In this document: positions 1 to 8,124 of the stretch, piece by piece
Layout of the letters: each line of letters opens with the position of its first letter
Numbering within the stretch: position 1 is the stretch's first letter
NCBI RefSeq assembly: GCF_019654915.1
Contig: NZ_BPET01000054.1
Location: 1 to 43,377 of the forward strand
Reading direction: 5' to 3'
Source of the DNA: Shewanella sp. MBTL60-007
Lineage (GTDB): Bacteria; Pseudomonadota; Gammaproteobacteria; Enterobacterales; Shewanellaceae
DNA: 43,377 nt
Notes under the pieces: model-generated
Told to the model about the DNA's origin: nothing
Databases searched by the model: none
The model's input: the letters and a program-made list of their open reading frames with translations, nothing else
Made by a program: the position numbers and the translations under genes

Positions 1-289
1 AATAAACCTATTATTTAATTTTTACTGAATAAAAGCTATTGATTTATAAGGACTCTATCAAAGTCATGCTGGATAAACGCGCACAGAAATGAGCAAAGTG
101 AGCATTGGTATTGATGTTAAATCGAAAGTAATTCGTGATTATTACTTATCGATTCGTAAAAGTAGGCCAACAGGCTCTTCACAGCTCTTTCCTGCTTATT
201 GCTTCTCCCATAACGGCGCAAAACTAAGCCTCGAAACTCACAAGAAACACCAATTCCCCATCGGAGTTGCCGAAGTACGTTGGAATAAA

Positions 290-720
290 TCGTGTGATGC
301 CGACATGGATGTCGGAGTAGCTTTCGCGGGGCAGGATGCCCCATCGGAAGCGTTAGCGATTTATCCAAAAGTACGAGGGAGACAACTTCGTCTGGGGCGC
401 TGAGGGTTCGCTAAGGGGGACAAGCGCTTTCCCCCTTGGCTCGGGTGTGGGCGAAGCGCCACGACTTTGGTCAAGCGAAGCTTGATAGTTCCAAGGCTAA
501 CCAACTTTGGGGCATTTCCAAGTTAGACATCAAGCTAAATGAGTACACCAATTACCACGTGTAGATACGGCTGAAGCCGTTGAAAACATGGCCACTCTAT
601 GACATCCATGTCACCGCGGCATTTGTGAATCCATTCACATCAGATGTTTTCGTTGAGCCTACACGTACTAGCGGCGTGCTTCGGCAGTGTCTGCACATAC
701 CCCGCTGGAGGCGATTGATA
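290..720. repeat. Palindrome-rich, probably non-coding region
   Basis: No convincing gene is seen in 1-803. The stretch is full of inverted repeats. CCGACAT/ATGTCGG lies at 300-306/309-315, AAGGGGG/CCCCCTT at 413-419/431-437, and GACAT/ATGTC around 601-612. TGTGAAT/ATTCACA lies at 624-630/633-639. Two pairs nest: ACGTGTAG (557-564) with CTACACGT (659-666), and GAAAACAT (582-589) with ATGTTTTC (644-651). This looks like a dispersed intergenic repeat or a structured RNA or DNA element. A 104-residue open frame at 89-403 has no family resemblance and is probably a by-product. Confidence 0.45.
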
Positions 721-803
721 ACAATGAAGCGATAATCCAGATCAGGCTACTTGGTAACACCAACCCCAAAATAAATGTAAAAGCCTTCATTCAAAGGCTG
801 AAG

Positions 804-1205
804 CTAAGCTTGTTGACGTTGTTCGCTTTTCATCGCACATAAGCAGGCTTTCCCACGAAGAGCAGGGCAGCTTTTACAGGGCTTAGCCTTATGGGGACGA
901 TACAAGTCAGTTTGAGCTGGGGAGGTGAGGTTGATATTGCGCTGGGTAAATATTGGCATATTAACAACGGCATCATTTGCGGGAGTAAGCTTAGTGTAGG
1001 CGCTGGACAAGGTAATTTGTGCATCTATACGCTTAAGCTTAAGTTGGCGCTTGATAACTTTTAAGCGATATTTATACAGCTTTGCTGCGCGCTTTTTTAG
1101 TGAGATCTCGCTATCACTGAGTTGAATGTAATAACTGATTTTTTGCTGATACTTAGCCAGCTTACGGCGACATTTCTGCTGCTTGTAAATTAAATCATCA
1201 CTCAT
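804..1205 (-). CDS. Hypothetical protein with C-terminal cysteine cluster
   Basis: About 133 residues; I do not recognise the family. The N-terminal two-thirds is very basic and helical-looking, rich in Lys, Arg and Gln. The C-terminus carries a compact cysteine cluster (CKSC, then a ten-residue gap, then CLC), which could bind metal or an Fe-S centre; that is inference. The ATG at 1205 is chosen over a GTG one codon upstream; neither has a good ribosome-binding site. Fur-like boxes lie about 100 and 140 bases upstream (1301-1319 and 1346-1359), so iron-responsive expression is plausible. Confidence 0.6.
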   Translation of the reverse strand: MSDDLIYKQQKCRRKLAKYQQKISYYIQLSDSEISLKKRAAKLYKYRLKVIKRQLKLKRIDAQITLSSAYTKLTPANDAVVNMPIFTQRNINLTSPAQTDLYRPHKAKPCKSCPALRGKACLCAMKSEQRQQA

Positions 1206-1300
1206 CACTCTTTACCTATCATTCTCTACTCATGACTGGTCAGCCAAAGAATCGGCGAATGTCTATATGCTCAATGGTTTAGAGTGTAATCTAAAATCAC

Positions 1301-1319
1301 TTAAATGAAAATCATTATC
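1301..1319. promoter_or_regulatory. Candidate Fur box
   Basis: The 19-base stretch matches the classical Fur consensus (GATAATGATAATCATTATC) at 15 of 19 positions by eye, including the whole right half. A second weaker element, GATAATGATGATAG, lies at 1346-1359. The nearest downstream start is the minus-strand Cys-cluster gene at 1205. Confidence 0.55.
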
Positions 1320-1417
1320 GTTCAGGTTTTGTTGGTGATTAATGGTGATAATGATGATAGTGGCGATAATGGATGAAGCGTTTATCTTCACCTGTAATTT
1401 TCTAGTTCGCTTTCTTT

Positions 1418-1924
1418 TTAAAGGTAGGGATTTTGCTCGGCATCGATTAAGGTCAGTAGCAGTCTTAGTTCAAACTCCAATTGATGGTAATCTCCGTCCA
1501 TATGGCAGCAGAGCTGATAAAAGGCTTTGTTATGATCTTTCTCTTTTAAATGAGCAAGCTCATGAACCACCACCATTCTCAGTAATCCTTCCGGTACCTT
1601 TTTAAGACGCGAAGAGATGCGGATCTCATTTTTCGCCTTGATTTTGGCACCTTGTTTACGGGCAACATAAGAGTGTAAACCTAGCGCTTGGTGACTTAGG
1701 GAGATCTTGTCATCGAAGATCACTTTCGACAGCGGCTGAGACTTTCGAAGATATTGGTTTTTAATTGCGATAGTGTAGTCGTACAGGGCTTTGTCTGTTC
1801 GAATCGTATGGATGTCTGGGTGACGCTTAAGTAGAAACTGCCCAAGTTTACCTTGCTCTAATAGGCTTTGAACTTGCTGTTGGATGTCGCTTGAATAACC
1901 GGCGAGGTAGGTGAGTGTTTGCAT
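1418..1924 (-). CDS. YgjP-like (DUF45/M48-type) metallopeptidase
   Basis: A 168-residue protein with the zinc-protease motif HELAHLKEKDHNKAFY. The two His and the Glu of HExxH are present, followed by the downstream His expected for the YgjP-like/DUF45 family. Family members are compact cytoplasmic metal-dependent hydrolases, often of unknown substrate. No signal peptide or membrane segment is visible. It lies downstream of the DUF3010 gene on the same strand but is separated from it by a terminator, so it is probably transcribed on its own. Confidence 0.85.
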   Translation of the reverse strand: MQTLTYLAGYSSDIQQQVQSLLEQGKLGQFLLKRHPDIHTIRTDKALYDYTIAIKNQYLRKSQPLSKVIFDDKISLSHQALGLHSYVARKQGAKIKAKNEIRISSRLKKVPEGLLRMVVVHELAHLKEKDHNKAFYQLCCHMDGDYHQLEFELRLLLTLIDAEQNPYL

Positions 1925-1971
1925 GGGCTAGCTATACTTTAAGAGAAAGAATGTATTTAAAGATATAAAAA

Positions 1972-1991
1972 GGGCGCCCTGAGTGCGCCCA
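1972..1991 (-). terminator. Rho-independent terminator
   Basis: On the minus strand GGGCGC and GCGCCC form a GC-rich stem around a short loop, followed by TTTTTAT. It ends the DUF3010 transcript. Confidence 0.7.
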
Positions 1992-2007
1992 TTGACAGTG
2001 ACAGTGC

Positions 2008-2451
2008 TTATGCTTCGTCAGTCTTGTAGATAGTCATGTTGTGGTACGCATAAGCAGCTTCAAATGCGCTCTTTTGGAAACGCTTTAGCTCTAGACCTTC
2101 AAAATCAACCTGAGGTGGATTACGCTTTAGCTGCTCTTTGATTGCCACTGGCGACACGATAGACACAGGAACAGGTAAAATTTGGATCAAGGCTTCTAAT
2201 TTAAAGCTAGTTACGCTGCCCGCGCCTTTACCTTTTTGCTCACGCTGGATAATCACGATTTCATCGACTCGGTAGTCTTCAATCAATTTGCCAAATGCAA
2301 AGTGAAAATCACGCATGGTTTCAGTGCTTTCAGAGTTTGAAATCGCGAACGACTTTTGACGGCAATCCGGCACGTTATAAGTTTCGCCTTCATAACTTAA
2401 TAAACTGATGATGGCTTCGCCACCTTTTAACTCTACGCCACAAACTCTCAT
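2008..2451 (-). CDS. DUF3010 family protein
   Basis: 147 residues resembling the DUF3010 family of small gammaproteobacterial proteins: it begins MRVCGVELKGGEAIISLL and has the later segments REQKGKGAGSVTSFKLEA and KSAFEAAYAY. The fold suggests an RNase H-like or actin-like start (short beta strands around VCGVELKG), but the function is unknown to me. No signal peptide. It is monocistronic, with a terminator right after it. Its upstream region carries one copy of a 66-bp direct repeat. Confidence 0.8.
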   Translation of the reverse strand: MRVCGVELKGGEAIISLLSYEGETYNVPDCRQKSFAISNSESTETMRDFHFAFGKLIEDYRVDEIVIIQREQKGKGAGSVTSFKLEALIQILPVPVSIVSPVAIKEQLKRNPPQVDFEGLELKRFQKSAFEAAYAYHNMTIYKTDEA

Positions 2452-2484
2452 GATAAACCTTAATAAAACAATATTGCGGGTATT

Positions 2485-2550
2485 GTAACGCTATTTCCCG
2501 AAACGGTCAGCGTTTTAATGTGGATTCGGGCGCTATTCAATTAACTTTTT
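2485..2550. repeat. Direct repeat, copy 1 (~66 bp)
   Basis: Bases 2485-2526 are identical over 42 bases to 2637-2678. The similarity continues with a few differences to about 2550 (2702 in the second copy). It lies just upstream of the DUF3010 gene. Confidence 0.85.
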
Positions 2551-2636
2551 ATGTAAGTCGCTTGATAGGCGTCCTTGTTGCTATCGAAGTAGAGGTTTTA
2601 AAAGCCCAATCTCACAATATTTTGTGGTTTATTTCC

Positions 2637-2702
2637 GTAACGCTATTTCCCGAAACGGTCAGCGTTTTAATGTGGATTTAGGCGTTATTCAAATAACTTT
2701 TT
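2637..2702. repeat. Direct repeat, copy 2 (~66 bp)
   Basis: Second copy of the repeat at 2485-2550, offset by 152 bases. The pair fills much of the 380-base gap between the DUF3010 and helicase genes. Nothing else is seen in that gap apart from the helicase terminator. Confidence 0.85.
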
Positions 2703-2751
2703 GCCTTTGTTTCCTCTAGCGCTTAAAGAGGAGAGGCGAGATGCAAAATAA

Positions 2752-2786
2752 AAAAGCCGCAGAGAGAATGACTCAATGCGGCTTTT
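2752..2786. terminator. Terminator after helicase gene
   Basis: AAAAGCCGCA (2752-2761) pairs with TGCGGCTTTT (2777-2786). The T-run on the minus strand fits the end of the helicase transcript; the A-run/T-run symmetry would also work on the plus strand. Confidence 0.8.
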
Positions 2787-2830
2787 CATTTAACTCAAGG
2801 CATCGCAATGCACTGAGTAGAAGGGGCGGT

Positions 2831-4177
2831 TTAGTCTTCCGGCGTATCTTGAAGCTTAGACTTAGGCTTTCTCAGCATTGGCGCATCACCAACATCGATG
2901 CCAGTAGCAAAGCGCTTATCGCGATTAGCAGCCGCTTTTGCCGATGATTTCTTTTTGGCTGCGGCTGCTTTCTTCTTGGCAGCGACAGCAGGTTTAGCTT
3001 TACGCTTATTCACTGCTTTAGGCTTTAAGCCACTGAACTTGCCTTTAAGCCCTTCAAGCTCGCTAAAGCCGAATGTCTTGTTTAAGAAGGTTTGTACTTG
3101 GGTAAAGTTAACCCAGTCTTTTGGACCAACAATCGAGATGGCATCGCCCTTTGCCCCCGCACGACCTGTACGGCCGATACGGTGGACATACTCTTCGGCA
3201 AACTTAGGCATGTCGAAGTTGATGACTAGCGATACATTGAGTAGATCCAGTCCGCGAGAGGCAACATCGGTCGTCACGAGAATTTGCTGCATACCACGGC
3301 TAAATTCGTCCATGATCTGGTTACGAGCCGCTTGCTTTAGCTCACCGCTAAGTGAGGCGGTTTTAAAGCCATCATCGGCCAACTTCTTCGCCAAGCGGTC
3401 GGTATCTTGTCTTGTGGCGGTAAAGATGATGATCTGTTTTTGCTGCTCTTCTTTTAGAATGCGAGTCAAAATCGCTTCTTTATGATCTAAGTGATCGCAT
3501 AAGAAGATGCGCTGGGTAATATCTTTGTGCTCTAGGTTACCTGCACCAATGGCGACATGTTCAGGGTTTTTCAGTAACTCTGCGGCAATTTCATTGACAT
3601 CGCCATGATCTAAGGTTGCCGAGAACATCAATGTTTGACGACGCTTATGGTCGGCAGCACTATTAATCTGTTTTAGCTGTTCGGCAAAACCAAGATCGAG
3701 CATACGGTCAGCTTCGTCTAAGATAAGCAGCTCAAGACCGTTTAGATGCAGGTGATGTTGTTTAAGGTGGTCGGCTAGGCGGCCCGGTGTCGCCACAACA
3801 AAGTGTGGATCACGGGATAAGGCTTTTGCTTGATCATTAAAATTCTCGCCACCTAGGATTTTAATCGCTTTAAACTGAGTGTTTGCGACCAATAAACGCA
3901 GCTGACTGTACACTTGAGTGGCGAGCTCACGGGTTGGTAATAAGATCACCACGCGAGGATCACGTTTACTCAATGCTTTACACGAAATCAGTCTCTGCAT
4001 CGCCGGCAATAAAAAGGCCAATGTCTTACCTGAGCCTGTTTTAGAAGAGGCCATTAGATCTTTGCCTGCAAGGGCGACTGGAATTGCTTCCTGCTGAATC
4101 TCTGTCGGGGTGTCTATCCCCATATGCTTGAGACTCTGTAACAGGCGTTGATCCAGTGAGAAATCGGTAAATTGCAA
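2831..4177 (-). CDS. DEAD-box ATP-dependent RNA helicase
   Basis: 448 residues. All core helicase motifs are visible: Walker A SSKTGSGKT at residues 44-52, PTRELA at 81-86, DEAD at 154-157, SAT at 186-188, and later TTDVASRGLDL and HRIGRTGRAG. After the two RecA-like domains (to about residue 370) there is a Lys/Ala-rich basic tail, probably an RNA-binding extension. It would unwind RNA duplexes in ribosome assembly or RNA decay, as DEAD-box proteins of the SrmB/RhlE group do. Which ortholog it is cannot be fixed by eye, so no symbol is given. It is divergent from the patatin gene. Confidence 0.93.
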   Translation of the reverse strand: MQFTDFSLDQRLLQSLKHMGIDTPTEIQQEAIPVALAGKDLMASSKTGSGKTLAFLLPAMQRLISCKALSKRDPRVVILLPTRELATQVYSQLRLLVANTQFKAIKILGGENFNDQAKALSRDPHFVVATPGRLADHLKQHHLHLNGLELLILDEADRMLDLGFAEQLKQINSAADHKRRQTLMFSATLDHGDVNEIAAELLKNPEHVAIGAGNLEHKDITQRIFLCDHLDHKEAILTRILKEEQQKQIIIFTATRQDTDRLAKKLADDGFKTASLSGELKQAARNQIMDEFSRGMQQILVTTDVASRGLDLLNVSLVINFDMPKFAEEYVHRIGRTGRAGAKGDAISIVGPKDWVNFTQVQTFLNKTFGFSELEGLKGKFSGLKPKAVNKRKAKPAVAAKKKAAAAKKKSSAKAAANRDKRFATGIDVGDAPMLRKPKSKLQDTPED

Positions 4178-4389
4178 AGGTGTACTCCATAAATGATACG
4201 ACCGCGTATTATAACCTACAGATTTACCAATACGCTACGAATACCCATCAACTTTGTTCTTCTAATCCTAAGAACTCTGCTAAAATAGCGCACTTTCTTG
4301 GAGTTCTTTCCGTTTGCGTTCATTGATAGTTAATGAATTGCCCTTACTATTAAATTGTTTTTGAAACGGATCTATGGAGTCATTTTCAC

Positions 4390-5367
4390 GTGTCGACAAA
4401 TAAAAAAGCAGTACGTATCGGTTTAGCCCTAGGCAGTGGCGCTGCTAAAGGCTGGGCACATATCGGTGTGCTAAATGGCTTAGCTAAGATGGGGGTCTTC
4501 CCAGATAAAATAGCGGGTTGTTCAATAGGTGCTCTTGTGGGGGCTGCCTATGCAAATGGTCACCTAGAAGAGCTTGAGCAGTGGGTACGTAGCTTTAGCA
4601 GTTGGGATGTACTTGGCTTGATGGATCTGAGCTGGGGTAAAGGCGGACTTATCGGTGGTGAGCGTGTCTTTGACCTCTTACAGAGACGCATTGGTGATCT
4701 ACAGATTGAAGACTTAAACAAGCCGTTTGCGGCGGTCGCGACCGACTTATATTCTGGCCAAGAGATATGGTTTAGGGAAGGGGACTTACGCCATGCTGTG
4801 CGCGCATCTTGCTCTATGCCAGGTATTTTACCGCCAGTGAAAGTGGGTGAGCGTTGGCTAGTCGATGGCGCTGTCGTCAACCCTGTGCCAGTTTCTGTTA
4901 GTCGAGCCATGGGCGTAGATTTAGTGATAGCTGTGGATCTTCACGGGTTACGTCGTGGGCGGATGCAAGTTTTACCTGTCAGTATGAAGAGTAATAAGCC
5001 AACGATAGAAGAAGTGCAAGAAGCTGAGCAGCACCAAGACAAAGGGTTTACCGATCTCTTGGCTCGAGGTCGTGACTATATTACCGGTCTAACAGATAAA
5101 TTCTCTTTGGGCCATAAAGCGGGCACACCTCAAAACCCCAACCCTGGAATGCTGGCAGTGATGTCGCAATCTATGGATATTCTAGAGCAGCGCCATAAAA
5201 GAGCGCGTTTGATGGGCGATCCGCCAGATATCTGCATTGTGCCGGATATGGGGGATATAGGTACTATGGAGTTTCACCGTGCCGAAGAGGCGATAGCTGC
5301 GGGTGAAGCCGCGGTTGAGAAAGTCGCGCATTTGATTGAGGCTGCACTGGCTCAACATACGGCGTAA
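4390..5367 (+). CDS. rssA: Patatin-like phospholipase, RssA type
   Basis: 325 residues of the patatin/RssA family of cytoplasmic serine hydrolases. The glycine-rich oxyanion loop GSGAAKGWAHIG is at residues 15-26, the nucleophile motif GCSIG has Ser45, and the catalytic Asp is in VDGA (Asp159), giving the Ser-Asp dyad. The start is a GTG at 4390 with GGAG about ten bases upstream; no better ATG exists before the oxyanion loop. It is a single gene, closed by a terminator shared with the convergent oxidoreductase gene. The physiological substrate is unknown. Confidence 0.88.
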   Translation: MSTNKKAVRIGLALGSGAAKGWAHIGVLNGLAKMGVFPDKIAGCSIGALVGAAYANGHLEELEQWVRSFSSWDVLGLMDLSWGKGGLIGGERVFDLLQRRIGDLQIEDLNKPFAAVATDLYSGQEIWFREGDLRHAVRASCSMPGILPPVKVGERWLVDGAVVNPVPVSVSRAMGVDLVIAVDLHGLRRGRMQVLPVSMKSNKPTIEEVQEAEQHQDKGFTDLLARGRDYITGLTDKFSLGHKAGTPQNPNPGMLAVMSQSMDILEQRHKRARLMGDPPDICIVPDMGDIGTMEFHRAEEAIAAGEAAVEKVAHLIEAALAQHTA

Positions 5368-5402
5368 ATTTGCGATGAGTTCTAATACCAATCGGTATAA
5401 GC

Positions 5403-5426
5403 AAAAAGGGCCATTGGCCCTTTTTA
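5403..5426. terminator. Bidirectional terminator
   Basis: AAAAAGGGCCATTGGCCCTTTTT is a near-perfect palindrome with A and T runs on both sides. It sits between the convergent patatin and oxidoreductase genes. Confidence 0.85.
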
Positions 5427-5458
5427 CTTTGATTGAGTATTGGCGCTATAGGCCGAAT

Positions 5459-6457
5459 TTAAGCCAGTTTTACCACCATTTTACCGCGGTTTTTACCTTC
5501 AAACAGCCCAATAAATGCATTGGGGGCATTTTCTAAACCCTCATAAATAGTTTGCTCGGCATGCACTTTGCCTTCGGCTAGCCATTGTCCCATCTGCTTT
5601 GCAAACTGGGGGTAATGGTCCCAATGTTCGAATACGATAAAGCCTTCAATTTTTAACTTTTTAATAATGATCTGTGCAAGATTGCTGGGGCCAGGAGTGG
5701 GCGTCGTGTCATTGTACTGGGCTATCATGCCACACACGGCGATTCGGCCGTGATCTTTCATATGATTGAGTGCAGCGCTGAGGTGTTCACCCCCAACATT
5801 TTCAAAATAGACATCAATCCCTTCTGGCGCAGCTTTGCCAAGTGCTATGTCTAGATCGCCACAGGTTTTATAGTTAATCACTGCGTCGACACCTAATGAG
5901 GTGAGATATTGTACCTTTTCGTCCGAACCAACAGAGGCAACGACACGGGCTCCCATGAGTTTTCCTATTTGCGCCACTACACTGCCTACTGCGCCAGAAG
6001 CTGCAGAGACAAATAGGGTTTCACCTGCTTTTAATTGTGCAATACGATTGAGACCGGTCCAAGCTGTCATGCCAGGCATACCGAGAACACCGAGGAAATG
6101 CGACTCTGAAATTGGCGTATCGGGCAAAACCGTGATATCTGAACCGTCACTAACAAAGTGACTGCGCCAGCCAAGCATACTGCTGACTTTACTGCCAATG
6201 GGGAAATTAGGGTTGAGAGACTCGATGACTTCACCAATTGCGCCGCCTTCTAATACTTTTCCTATCTCGAAAGGCGCAATGTAACTTTTTCTGTCAATCA
6301 TACGACCACGCATGTAAGGGTCGACAGACATCCATAAATTTTTGACTAGGAACTCACCTTGCTTTATGGAGGAGAGCTGTTCTTCCGCTTGGACAAAGTT
6401 ATCGGCGCTAGGCATGCCTTCAGGGCGAGACTTCAATTGAATTTCTTGGATATTCAT
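5459..6457 (-). CDS. NADP-dependent MDR oxidoreductase, CurA/YncB type
   Basis: 332 residues of the zinc-independent medium-chain dehydrogenase/reductase superfamily. The segment SVDPYMRGRM and the Rossmann nucleotide-binding loop SAASGAVGSVVAQIGK are typical of the CurA/YncB/leukotriene-B4-dehydrogenase-like reductases, which reduce activated carbon-carbon double bonds with NADPH. No catalytic zinc cysteines are seen. The start ATG follows AAGGA at a good distance. It is divergent from a MarR/OhrR-type regulator, with inverted repeats in between, so it is probably that regulator's target. Confidence 0.88.
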   Translation of the reverse strand: MNIQEIQLKSRPEGMPSADNFVQAEEQLSSIKQGEFLVKNLWMSVDPYMRGRMIDRKSYIAPFEIGKVLEGGAIGEVIESLNPNFPIGSKVSSMLGWRSHFVSDGSDITVLPDTPISESHFLGVLGMPGMTAWTGLNRIAQLKAGETLFVSAASGAVGSVVAQIGKLMGARVVASVGSDEKVQYLTSLGVDAVINYKTCGDLDIALGKAAPEGIDVYFENVGGEHLSAALNHMKDHGRIAVCGMIAQYNDTTPTPGPSNLAQIIIKKLKIEGFIVFEHWDHYPQFAKQMGQWLAEGKVHAEQTIYEGLENAPNAFIGLFEGKNRGKMVVKLA

Positions 6458-6479
6458 GTCATTCCTTAATTTGATTTGT

Positions 6480-6538
6480 GCGCAAAGTAATTGTCAGTAT
6501 CATAGGCTGGTAAAATTTATTTTGCAATTACTTTGCGC
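6480..6538. promoter_or_regulatory. Inverted repeat, probable operator of the MarR-type regulator
   Basis: GCGCAAAGTAATTG (6480-6493) is perfectly inverted as CAATTACTTTGCGC (6525-6538), 31 bases apart, in the divergent promoter region. Each arm contains a GCAA-n5-TTG-like core. Confidence 0.5.
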
Positions 6539-6543
6539 GCCAA

Positions 6544-6561
6544 CTATTTGGTGGCAAATAG
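6544..6561. promoter_or_regulatory. Short palindrome, possible second operator
   Basis: CTATTTG, a GTGG spacer and CAAATAG form a perfect 7-bp inverted repeat. It lies about 90 bases upstream of the MarR-type gene. Confidence 0.35.
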
Positions 6562-6653
6562 CCTGCTAACAAACAGATTGTGCACAAGCTAGTTTCAACC
6601 CTAAATGTGAGTTAATATTAGCGGCATTCCTGACTTGCCTAAGCTTAACTGCT

Positions 6654-7106
6654 GTGACCAACAACGACTCAAACAATACTGCCGATCCCAGTCTTTCTGA
6701 TAACGTTTGCTTTGCGCTTTATACTGCGGCAAACGCCTTGATGAGAGCCTATAGGCCGTTACTGGAACGGTATGAGCTAACGTATCCCCAATATTTAGTG
6801 ATGCAGTCTTTGTGGTTGCATGACAGAGTGAGCCTGACACATATATCTAGATCCACACGTCTCGATATGGGCACATTAACACCTATTGTTAAACGCCTTG
6901 AAGCTAAAGGATTTTTGCAGCGCCTAGCCGATGAAACCGATGAACGTAAAAAGGTGATTGTACTGACAGAAGCTGGCCATAAGCTTAAGTTGGAAGCCTT
7001 GGCGCTAAAGCAAACCTTGCTTGATAAGGTCAATATGACCGACGAGCAAGTGGAGTCACTAAGAGCCTTATGTCTCTCTTTAACCCATGAGTTGACGCAA
7101 AAATAA
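6654..7106 (+). CDS. MarR family regulator, OhrR-like
   Basis: 150 residues with the winged-helix layout of MarR proteins: the dimerisation helix, a recognition helix around SRSTRLDMGTLTPIVKRLEAKGF (about residues 65-87) and the wing with DERKKV. Near the N-terminus CFALYTA matches the region of OhrR that carries the peroxide-sensing cysteine, so a redox or organic-peroxide ligand is plausible; this is inference, as no ohr gene is adjacent. The start is a GTG with a poor ribosome-binding site. The next ATG would remove the Cys segment. It is divergent from the CurA-type reductase. Confidence 0.85.
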   Translation: MTNNDSNNTADPSLSDNVCFALYTAANALMRAYRPLLERYELTYPQYLVMQSLWLHDRVSLTHISRSTRLDMGTLTPIVKRLEAKGFLQRLADETDERKKVIVLTEAGHKLKLEALALKQTLLDKVNMTDEQVESLRALCLSLTHELTQK

Positions 7107-7186
7107 TCAGTTGGTTTTCAAGTCGATAAGTCGGCACGTTAAATGCTTTAACGAGGTAATTATCATTTAACGCCGGCTTTTTGACG

Positions 7187-7870
7187 ATGAATCTACTTAG
7201 CAGTATCAACACCGCAGTAAACACCAATACGCTATCTGATGCCTATGGCGTGAATAATGGCCAGTCAAATGTTGCTAATACCGAAAATGTCACTGCCCAA
7301 GGGGCTAAGACGACTCAAGTCGCCGCTACAGAGCTGACAAAGAGTGACAATACCTTAGTGTTGTCGGGCCGTGCCGAGCGAGCGCAAAAAATCGAAGCGA
7401 TGGCAAATGACTTCTTTAAAGGCGGGACTTTCACCTCGGCGCAATTGCCTGCCCTTATCCAGCGACTGTATCAAGATGGTATTTTATCTGAAGGGCAGTT
7501 GAACCGCTTGTCTAATAGTGGCTTTGAAATTCCGCCTGCCGATGAACAATCGCTAGCTGACTTTATTGATGAGCAACGCGCAGGCTTGAGCGATAGTGAA
7601 GACGACAAAAAGCTAGCTGCGATGTTAGATGATGCAAAGTGGGTCATGGGAGCGATGGATATCTCTCAATCGCCATTAGTTGCTCAGAAAGCTAACCGTG
7701 TTTCAAGTCATATCACCGAGTTGTTAAATTCTGAAAAACCTCTGAGTGAAGCCCAAGCTAATCAGTACAAAGGGCTTAAATCTTTGATGCAACTCGCTTC
7801 TATGACGGGCGAGCATCAGCAAGAAAATGGTCAGCTCAACAGCTACCTTGCCTTGGCGAAAAGGCATTAG
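7187..7870 (+). CDS. Hypothetical protein, about 227 residues
   Basis: I do not recognise a family. The N-terminal ~60 residues are low-complexity, rich in Asn, Thr and Ala. The rest is acidic and mostly helical-looking, with the segment AMANDFFKGGTFTSAQLPAL followed by a Gly-Leu-rich stretch. No signal peptide, transmembrane segment or cysteine is visible. The ATG at 7187 is preferred to a TTG two codons upstream; the ribosome-binding site is weak. It lies downstream of the MarR-type gene on the same strand with an 80-base gap, and the two need not be linked. Confidence 0.65.
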   Translation: MNLLSSINTAVNTNTLSDAYGVNNGQSNVANTENVTAQGAKTTQVAATELTKSDNTLVLSGRAERAQKIEAMANDFFKGGTFTSAQLPALIQRLYQDGILSEGQLNRLSNSGFEIPPADEQSLADFIDEQRAGLSDSEDDKKLAAMLDDAKWVMGAMDISQSPLVAQKANRVSSHITELLNSEKPLSEAQANQYKGLKSLMQLASMTGEHQQENGQLNSYLALAKRH

Positions 7871-8001
7871 ATTTTTATCCACAATTTATACCTCAATTAT
7901 CCTGTTACTAGCCCGCTTCTAGGTCGCCGTCAAGGGCATATTTTTAGATAAGCGGGTTTATAGACAGAACTGTTTTCTTATTGTCTTCCTCTTTTAAAAG
8001 T

Positions 8002-8015
8002 ATGATCTGGATCAA
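8002..8015. promoter_or_regulatory. Candidate FNR box upstream of nrdD
   Basis: ATGATCTGGATCAA matches the FNR consensus TTGATnnnnATCAA at nine of ten fixed positions. It is about 110 bases upstream of nrdD, as expected for an anaerobically induced gene. Confidence 0.65.
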
Positions 8016-8043
8016 TGTATCCGTTCTTATTTTATAGCTTAAT

Positions 8044-8090
8044 GCGCCACATATTGTGATTTATAGAAAAAGCAGCACTATATGTAGTGT
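8044..8090. promoter_or_regulatory. Pair of candidate NrdR boxes
   Basis: GCACTATATGTAGTGT (8075-8090) is a near-consensus NrdR box. A weaker one (GCGCCACATATTGTGA, 8044-8059) lies exactly 31 bases upstream, the spacing typical of paired NrdR sites. NrdR represses ribonucleotide reductase genes when dATP is high. Confidence 0.7.
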
Positions 8091-8124
8091 TGCTTTGATT
8101 AGCGAGCCGAAGAGGATTTATACA

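Noticed and set aside
89..403. 104-residue plus-strand open frame
   Set aside because: It lies in palindrome-rich sequence, resembles no family, and has no good ribosome-binding site.
1342..1605. Plus-strand frame next to the Fur-like boxes
   Set aside because: It is largely the complement of the YgjP-like gene and has no family resemblance.
2898..3485. Plus-strand frame opposite the helicase gene
   Set aside because: It is the complement of the DEAD-box core, whose motifs are intact on the minus strand.
8056..8124. Upstream start for NrdD
   Set aside because: It would translate through the NrdR boxes. The ATP-cone starts at the ATG at 8125, which has a better ribosome-binding site.
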